From: Magnolia sinica
Taxonomy: Eukaryota; Streptophyta; Magnoliopsida; Magnoliales; Magnoliaceae
DNA length: 64,000 bases
Assembly (NCBI RefSeq): GCF_029962835.1
Contig: NC_080586.1
Span: 68,511,501 to 68,575,500, forward strand
Direction of reading: 5' to 3'
Positions 56,832 through 64,000 of this stretch are shown here, in pieces (within the stretch, counting starts at the first letter, position 1; every line of letters begins with the position of its first letter). A program made the translations under genes and the position numbers. The notes beneath the pieces are model-generated. The model had not been told where the DNA came from, ran no database searches, and saw only the letters and a list, made by a program, of their open reading frames with translations.

Positions 56832-58590
56832 GTGTGTATTTATTTTTCTAACGCATTCCATTCTCCGGGTTTCATTTTGTTATTACTTTTGTCAAGGTAC
56901 TTGGATGCAGATATGAGCGTTTTGATTTGAAATGTTGGTGTTCAGCATGTGGGGTCTTCAAAAACTAAATTCCATGGCTTCATTTGTTTGCATATAGGTC
57001 TGTGCTCATGTTTATATGCTGTGTGCGCATTTTTGCACATGCAGATATGATATTTAACTATTTTCTAATGCGCATGTAAAATATATATTATATTCTGGTT
57101 CTCATTCTTTACTATGATGCTGAAGGCCAGAATATTGTTCTTGGTGTGGTCTTAATACTCCAGGAATTCATGGAGTTTGCTCTAGTAGATGTGTAAATTT
57201 TAGTAAGAAAAGAATGAGATAAATATGTGAGAGTGCTCATTGACACTTTCCTTAATTTGTTTGTTTTGCTAATTGACAACAACTCTATCTGAAAAATTAG
57301 ATTCCAGATTCTTTGTTTGCAATAAAATAATGGGCAGGCCTATCTATTTGAAAACAAATTGCAGATTGTAGGAACCTTATGGCACTCGAAAATCTTCAGA
57401 AACATCAGACACAGGACACATAGCTGGAATAGGAAAGAAAGAGGAGATTACCATATGGAGTTGCACCACACAAAGAGGAGTCTCACTTCAAGAATCAAGA
57501 AGAGTCTCACTTCTAGGTCCCTTTCCAGTCATAGGAAAAAGGAAATTTTGAGTTGAATCAATCAAATGAAGGTGTTCTTTATTTATTGCTTATATATATA
57601 TATATATATGCAAGACATGTTATAGTCTTTGACAAGAAAGAGAACTTCAATTCCAACAGGGACTGTAGACTGTTGACACTTGACGGATGAGGAAAGCTTT
57701 TCTGGAAAAATAAGACAATTAATCTAAATCAATAAAGGAAGTGATTCTAAAAAGCATGGAAACCAATCCAACTATGTGGCTTGCTTTCCAAGATGGATTA
57801 GAGCTCTCAACCATCAACCTTATGCTCTAAAAGCCTGTAGTTTGTATATTCTTTGTTGCCACATGCATGGTACCGCATGTGGGGCCCACAGAACAATCTC
57901 CACTCCATTTGTGGACGATCCAATCATTACTATGATGTCCAAGATTCATACTGATTAAGGATCAAACCTTAGTTTGGATGGCCAGGTCTTCCAACTGTGT
58001 TAATGCCGGGTCCACTCTGGCCCTGCCATTCTTTCATTCCTTTGGTGGTTTGGGTAAGAGGTGATGATGAACACTCCAACTTGTGAATCAGAGTCATCCT
58101 CCCAAAGCAGTTCCTGTCCATTCAGGGAAGCTATATCTTCTACTCGCTTTTTAATTGCCCTCCACACTTCACTTTCTTCCTCTCCCGCCATCTTATTATC
58201 TTCTCAAATCTTCTTTGATTCCCCAGGTGACTTTGACTATGAATCGTCATCGTTGAATAACCTACGTTTTGGGGTGAATGTTGTAGTAAGGAGTGGAATA
58301 TGGTTATGGACCGGTGTGATAAGTGTTGGAACATGGATAAGGATTCTCTTGGCAAGAATGGGTATATGGAGAGGAACTGCCATGAGAAGTTTAGGAATGA
58401 CCTCTTCTAGTTGACATCTCACATTAAGCAACATGTTCGATGGTGATGGATTATAAGCTGTTTAGGTGTGTGATATGAGCTGAGAATTTGGGACTGATCT
58501 CGAGGGATTTCATCATTGGATCTTCTTGAAAAATGGTTTGTTGTTGCTGGTAGTGAGGCTTCTAACTTCTCTGTCGTCCTGCTCTGGATT
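56832..58590. other. Region after PRXIIF exon 4, no gene identified
   Basis: AT-rich intron or intergenic sequence with a (TA)n run at 57592-57609. The minus-strand frame 58191-58000 (63 aa, MAGEEESEVWRAIKKRVEDI...) looks protein-like but matches nothing I know. Confidence 0.4.
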
Positions 58591-59060
58591 TTGCACACTG
58601 GAGGGCTGTTGAAGCTAAACTTTGATGGCTCCTCTCAGGGCATTACAGCCCTCTGCTGTGTGCAAGGTGTCGTCTAGGATGACTAGTGCTTAACTCCCCA
58701 TGCTTTCACCCAAGTTGGTTTTGGGGTTGCAAACTGATGCAAAGCCTTTAGGAAATTCTTAGATAAGGGGGAAAAAAAAACACTGCTCATGGAGCCCACA
58801 AATGCATATCCTCCTCAAAGGGATAAAGGGTGTTGCTATTTAAGATATCAAGAAACTCAACCAACACAGCATCTGATAATCCCGGAGGCCAAAATGGAAT
58901 TGCAAAGACACTAATTTCTTCAACAAGCTCATAAGACTCCTTGAGTAGAGTGTTTCGCCTAGCAATATGGAGAAAAGTCTGGGAAATCTAGATGCTAGGC
59001 TATATCCCTGATCCAAAGGATTTCCCAAAAATGAACCCTCTCACCATGGCCCACGTTAAG
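58590..59060. mobile_element. Decayed LINE pieces
   Basis: The plus strand at ~58600-58640 reads GLLKLNFDGSSQG, the start of the RNase H-like domain of plant LINEs. The minus strand at 59030-58840 reads NPLDQGYSLASRFPRLFSIL, matching the segment before zf-RVT in LINE ORF2. The opposite strands mean at least two fragments. Both are short and degenerate. Confidence 0.4.
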
Positions 59061-59154
59061 GGGCCCTTTGGTTATTGAAAAAGTTTAAATTGGGCAACCA
59101 ATTCCTTTCGTTAATGCTAATAACATCGAGACCACCTTTTTTTTGCTTTTGGAC

Positions 59155-59722
59155 TTCTCAACCAAAAAGTACATTGTATCCTTCCTTTAAAAAACCAAAA
59201 AGGACATCGTATCAATCAAATATTATTGACTATGTTGTTAAAAGATGTGGTTCCATGCACGTGGAGAGAGGTGGTTTGCATGAAATGGGAGAAAGGGGTG
59301 GAGAAGCAATTGAATAGGAGTTAATATGCTGCCAAAGTGTGATTGTTAGTATTCATGCACTTTGAAATTGCACATGCGGACGTGTTTGCAGGACGGTTGG
59401 GTAGTGATTGACCCTAGGGTAGTTTTCCTCCCAAATCCTTCTCAACCAAAAAGGACATCATATCCTTCCTTAAAAAAAACCAAAAAGGGCATCGTATCAT
59501 CAAATAATTTTTTACTATATTGTTAAAAAATGCGGTTCCACGCGTGGAGAGAGGTGGTTTGCAAGATATGGGAGAAAGGGGTGGAGAAGCAGTTTAAAAT
59601 GAGTTAATATGCTGCCAAAGTGTGATTGTTAGTACTCATGCACTTTGAAATTGCACATGTGGACGTGTGTTTGCAGGACGGTTGGGTAGTGATTGACCTC
59701 AGGGTAGTTTTCCTTGCCCCCC
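59155..59722. repeat. Tandem duplication, period 284 bp, two copies
   Basis: 59155-59438 and 59439-59722 share long identical stretches such as 'atgctgccaaagtgtgattg', 'gcaggacggttgggtagtga' and 'gggagaaaggggtggagaag', with small indels. A C-rich then A-rich run (59719-59764) follows the second copy. Confidence 0.85.
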
Positions 59723-60999
59723 ATCCCCCCCCACCCCCCAACAAAAAAAAAAAAAAAAAAAAAAACACAACAACAATGTCAGTTGTTCCTGATTATTTGA
59801 CCAAGCAGTAACCCCCTGACGACAAATCAATTAGCTTGTGATTGCCCATCAAAGCTAAAAGGTCTTGCTTACCCGCGTTTATCCTGCACCGTCCTCTTCT
59901 TTTATGCAGAAACCTGAATAACATTAAAAACCCTCACACAAGCAGCATGGCCTGATCTATTTGGATCTGTCTCTGTTTAGATCCTCCCAAAATCAACTCC
60001 CAAGCTTTGAGTACCAGATCAAAAATGTTGTCAGAACCCAAGAAAAGTTCCCCACAACTTTAAATAAATTGGAGATGGAATATGTGCTGTTGAACATATC
60101 AATTTTGTTCAGAGAAGATCTTTTCAAACCTACTGCTATACGACCTGAGACTCCATTGGAATTTAGAACCCGACTCAGACCTGTGATGTCCCCACACAAA
60201 TTGGAGCAATGGCACTTTTGTTGTTTGAATCCTTGTTTCTTGAAGAGGCACATTACGAACCTTATTTACCAGGCATATTTCCTTTATAAGTGCCCTCGTA
60301 ATCGGGCATACCAGCTCCCTGACATTCCAAGAAATTATGCTAATTGGTCACCTCCTGCTATATCTCGTCCTCAACTTAGCACCATATGCACCTCGCTATC
60401 CAACACCACGTACCTAATTGCTATCTCATTGCTTCGCTTATCGCAGTTAATCAATGATTTGAGATTTTTAAGCTCCCGCTTGCCTTTAAATTTCCTTATG
60501 TACACTTCTTATTTTGCTTTCATTTGTTTTTCATTCTTCGTTTCATCCACAAATCGCATAATGGCGTAGTATTCCTCCACATAGTTCCCAAACCATACAC
60601 TAGTATATCTGCTTACTTTCTCAAGAGGTTGAAAGGTCTGTCTGTCCTCCTGTAATTGTTCCTTCGATCGGTTCTGCAGTACCCCTTATACCTGTTCTGT
60701 TGCTATCACATGATTATGCTGCTCCTACTGAATTGACGCTTCCGTCACCATCACCCGAGAACACGAGTTCAACTCTGGGTTGACTTGTGTGGACCTTCAG
60801 CTGAGACTGACTCAGCCACCTGTACCCTGGGGCTAACTCTACTTTGGGCTTGCGACGAAGGCGACATCCAGGAAGAGGCTAAAGATAGGTGACTATCTGA
60901 GGAGTTCATAGAGTCGTATCAGACGAGGTAATTACACCTTCAATTGATTGGACCACCTTGTGCCTCACTGCAACAGATGGTTCAGATCTTAGAGTCATC

Positions 61000-62400
61000 T
61001 TGGCCCACTGGATTTATCTATATGTGCATGGTTTCTTGAATGCGCACCCAATATTACATTTTTGTCATCCACATGTGCAACCTCAGTATCTTGGATACAA
61101 GTGTCATTTTTTGAATTTGAAAATGAGTTAAGAGGGGTCCATGAATGTGCTTCTCCTGTATCGAGGGTTGATGCAATAGCTATTGTTCTCTCTGGAGAAC
61201 ATTTGTGCCACCTTTTGCTAGACTTGTGATAACTCTTATAGCTGACTGGCTCACTGACATCTCAAGCCTTCCTCCAGCTCCTTTAACACCTTGTCTCCAT
61301 TACTGGCTTTCTGGAAACACCTTATTGGAAAGACTAGCTCAGCCATCTGTAATTCCGCCGTGTCTAGCATCGGAACCATACTTCTTTTGCTGATTTTCAG
61401 TCTAGTACACAACACAATCTCCCTTAGAAGTGATCTAAAATTGATTCCTGTGATGGTTCTCAAGCACGACCTATCTCCCTTGACGCCTTTTCTGTCTACA
61501 TGTCCACTGGGATTCCAAACATTCGAGCCTGCATGTACTCAAATCCAAGTGCTGACCATTTCGACCACCTCTGGATCAAGCATATTGGACCCACTGGGAT
61601 GAAGGATCTTCCTTCCAGCAGGCTTTTTGTCAGAATACTGGGCTTTAACATAAACCATCTCTACCATCTGTTAAAGGACATGAACAAGGACTCCTCCATG
61701 TTTAATCCCCATTTGAGATTAACCCACTCTACAATCTCTTCATTGGAGCAGTGCTTCGACCTCACCAATAGGACAAATTTGGTCAAGACATCTTAGGATT
61801 TTTTTTCGCTACCGACAGTTCTACAGTGACTACTTCCCTCCCATCAGCTCCATTTTCACTGTAGGACCCTCACCTCCCTGATCTGGGAAAACTGTATTGT
61901 CCCACCCATCTTTTCATTCTTTTTGGAGCCCGCTGCGACATCTCTATAAGATCGACTTCCCTTAACAGAGACCTCCAATCTCCTCCTCACAGTTTTAGAT
62001 CCCTCAGGAGAGCTGGTTTTCTTCCTTTTTTCTTGTTTTCTCATGCGGAATCATTGGTATCCTACCATGTTTCCTAGGCCTGAGAAACTGTCCCATGTTT
62101 AGCAATTTTCACTTTGATCTTTCTCACCTGCACAAATTGCCCAACTAATCCTTGATTGCATCATCTGCCTCTTCCTTGCTAGCAATTTTGATGAAGGCGA
62201 AGCCCGTAAGACCTCCCGACTTGCGATCAGTTGCCATGACAACACCAATCACCTCCCCAACTTTACGAGGTGATATCACAGCCCTGCAAAACCCCGATTT
62301 ATATAGCATTCCATAAACAACTTCACTTCACCTTCTTCCGGGCTTTATCATGATGCTTGGCCTTCTTACGGACCTCCTTCCAACCTTCTTTGCTCATATC
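61000..62400 (-). mobile_element. Possible degenerate LINE ORF1 region
   Basis: The minus strand near 62300-62160 reads EVIGVVMATDRKSGGLTGFA then FIKIASKEEADDAIKD, which resembles an RRM fold. Downstream, broken frames (MQARMFGIPVDMQTEKASRE and similar) resemble the low-complexity ORF1 body of plant L1 elements. Many stops are present. It could instead be a decayed RRM-protein gene. Confidence 0.3.
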
Positions 62401-62917
62401 TCATGCAAGAGGTGTGTTTGTCTCAGTTGAAATGGCAATCAAACTGCATGATTTCACTTGTCGATGCCCAATATTTATCTCAAATGAAATTGAAATCAAC
62501 TTCAACACGCTTTTCGCATTCATGGAAAGAATCGAAGCAATACACAGTCTACTCATGTTGTCGCCATAGAGTGTAGGTGTTCGAAGATGGATATTTAAGT
62601 CACAATATGAGTTAGCCACCACAACCAGTATAGCCCAAGTTACTTCGAAGACAGGAGCATGCATGGAGAATGGAAGTGAATAACGCTACTTGAGCACTAC
62701 AAAGCTTACAACTTTTTGACATTTCGGAGGTTGGCTAGAAATGAGGACCCCTCATATAAGGCTGAACCTTCTAGCAACTTTACATGAATGCCGGGATAGT
62801 GCCATGTGGCAATGATCCAATGGCTAGGAATACTCTAGAAACCTACTAGATACTTCTACAATCCTCTCTACAAAACCCACTAGAAACTCTAGAATATTCC
62901 AAAGATTTCTACGCTAT

Positions 62918-63410
62918 TTATTATTATTATTATTATTATTTTGAGAGGAAACAACATTTATTGGAAAGCCCACACAAAGCGAGAAAAGAATACAAAAAAC
63001 ATTACAGGCCAAAGAAACCAGAAAAATTAGAAGCTAAAATCTGCATTTACAGATTCGGCCCAACCCGTGGCAAGAAACTTGATGTTGCTAATTGCAGCTT
63101 CTACACTGATATTCTCATTACTGAAACACCACCCATTCTGGGTTCCCCAAATTACCCAAAACATGGCCATGAGAATCATCCTCCACTTGGCCTTTTCTGC
63201 TTTACCCACTCCCCCATGCCAAGCCCGAAGGAAAATTTCCACCAATTCCGGCATAACCCATTCAGTCTTGAGCAAACCAAGAAAATGCTCCCATAGACTC
63301 TGCACAAAAGAACAATGAATGAAGAAATGATATATCGATTCAGTGTTGTCCATACACACGATACATATATTAGGGAGAATTAATGCTTCTACATTACTCA
63401 TTCTTTAGAA
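62918..63410 (-). mobile_element. 5'-truncated LINE 3' end (zf-RVT) with (TAA)n tail
   Basis: The minus-strand frame 63401-63027 reads ALILPNICIVCMDNTESIYH, HFFIHCSFVQSLWEHFLGLL and MILMAMFWVIWGTQNGWCFS, the zf-RVT Cys/His segment and following helix of plant LINE ORF2, then stops. The 3' end on this strand is a TAA repeat (62918-62940). Only the last ~490 bp of the element are present. A target duplication was not evident. Confidence 0.8.
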
Positions 63411-64000
63411 TTTCTATAATTCCCTATATACTTCTTGCCTACTTTAGAAGCCTCCACTACTTTACATGCTTCTAACATTCTCTAGAATTCTCTACATGCT
63501 TTTTGCCTACTTTAGCAGCCTCCACACCATGAACACATCCTCTGTTGTACAAGAAGTGCCAAAAATTGGCTGTCCCTGACTTAACCTCCTGCAAATGTTT
63601 GGTTTGTGACAATTTGCTCACAGGTAGAGAGAAGAACTAGAAATAAGGATTTCTCTATGAGTCGGCTGTACCCTAAAGGTAACAAATGATATGATAGATA
63701 ACACTAAGATGGATATGGCAAGGGTCCACAACAAACCAGCCCACAACTTGAACACCACAGTAGACATAAGGGCAAGTCATCATAAGATAGATAAGATTCC
63801 CAACAAGCTGTCCATGATGAGTTGGATCTGATAGCTTTGCCCATCTATCTTGTATTTAGCATTCACTTCTATGGGGTATCTACGTTCTTGTTATCAAACA
63901 AATTGTCGAGTTTGGTTAGGTCAGTGGTAATACTTTCATTGGTGATCATATTCATCTACAGAACAAGGGACCTCTAACCAAGGAAGTAGGTAACAGATCC

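Noticed and set aside
58000-58191. 63-codon minus-strand frame MAGEEESEVWRAIKKRVEDI...
   Set aside because: Looks protein-like, but no family, splice partner or neighbour supports it; could be an exon of an unknown gene.
59961-60569. 202-codon plus-strand open frame (MDLSLFRSSQNQLPSFEYQI...)
   Set aside because: No recognisable domain, hydrophobic low-information C-terminus, no splice or promoter support; it may lie antisense to an old LINE. Kept as unsupported.

Overview
The window looks like nuclear DNA of a flowering plant with a large, repeat-filled genome. Two recognisable host genes have GT-AG introns of up to 11 kb. CT/GA, TA and TAA microsatellites, LINE pieces, a tRNA-like SINE, Mutator-like (MULE) and hAT-like DNA transposons and LTR fossils are all present. 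Dozens of copies of a repeat centred on GTGGGGCCCAC (with 'gatgtatgtgtt', 'atccacnccgtccatc' and 'atcattttagg' blocks) suggest to me a magnoliid or other early-diverging angiosperm; that assignment is inference from memory of such repeats.

Layout. 1-2240: GGGCCCAC-type repeats, one split by an hAT-like insertion. 2356-17286 (+): a four-exon short-chain dehydrogenase/reductase gene of the plant 'glucose and ribitol dehydrogenase homolog / NADPH-dependent aldehyde reductase' type, with RY and ABRE-like promoter boxes. Intron 1 holds a ~1.1 kb palindrome; intron 2 (11 kb) holds an LTR-derived non-coding stretch and a 3.4 kb long-TIR element with a FAR1-like transposase relic. 17287-19033: flank with a 55-bp duplication and a SINE.

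19034-43811 is the centrepiece: a 24.8 kb Mutator-superfamily element with 148-bp terminal inverted repeats (TIRs) that match at 145 positions without gaps, flanked by an imperfect 10-bp target duplication (8/10). It carries an open 801-codon MURA-type transposase gene (+ strand), a seven-exon ULP1 protease/DUF1985 gene on the opposite strand (Kaonashi-MULE type), blocks of 21-bp minisatellites in both orientations, and captured pieces of host genes that keep their splice sites (PFP-beta, a PP2C of the POLTERGEIST-like type, and three I cannot name). It also contains LINE pieces, a 240-bp near-perfect hairpin and several internal inverted arms.

43812-46734: intergenic repeats. 46735-56831 (+): first four exons of mitochondrial type II peroxiredoxin (PRXIIF), with CT-rich tandem units in intron 1 and, in the 8 kb intron 3, a 5'-truncated LINE and two LTR-like copies lying head to head. 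The terminal PRXIIF exon was not found. 56832-64000: decayed LINE pieces, a 284-bp tandem duplication and otherwise featureless sequence. No rRNA, tRNA gene or CRISPR array was recognised. All exon models come from reading splice signals and protein similarity by eye.
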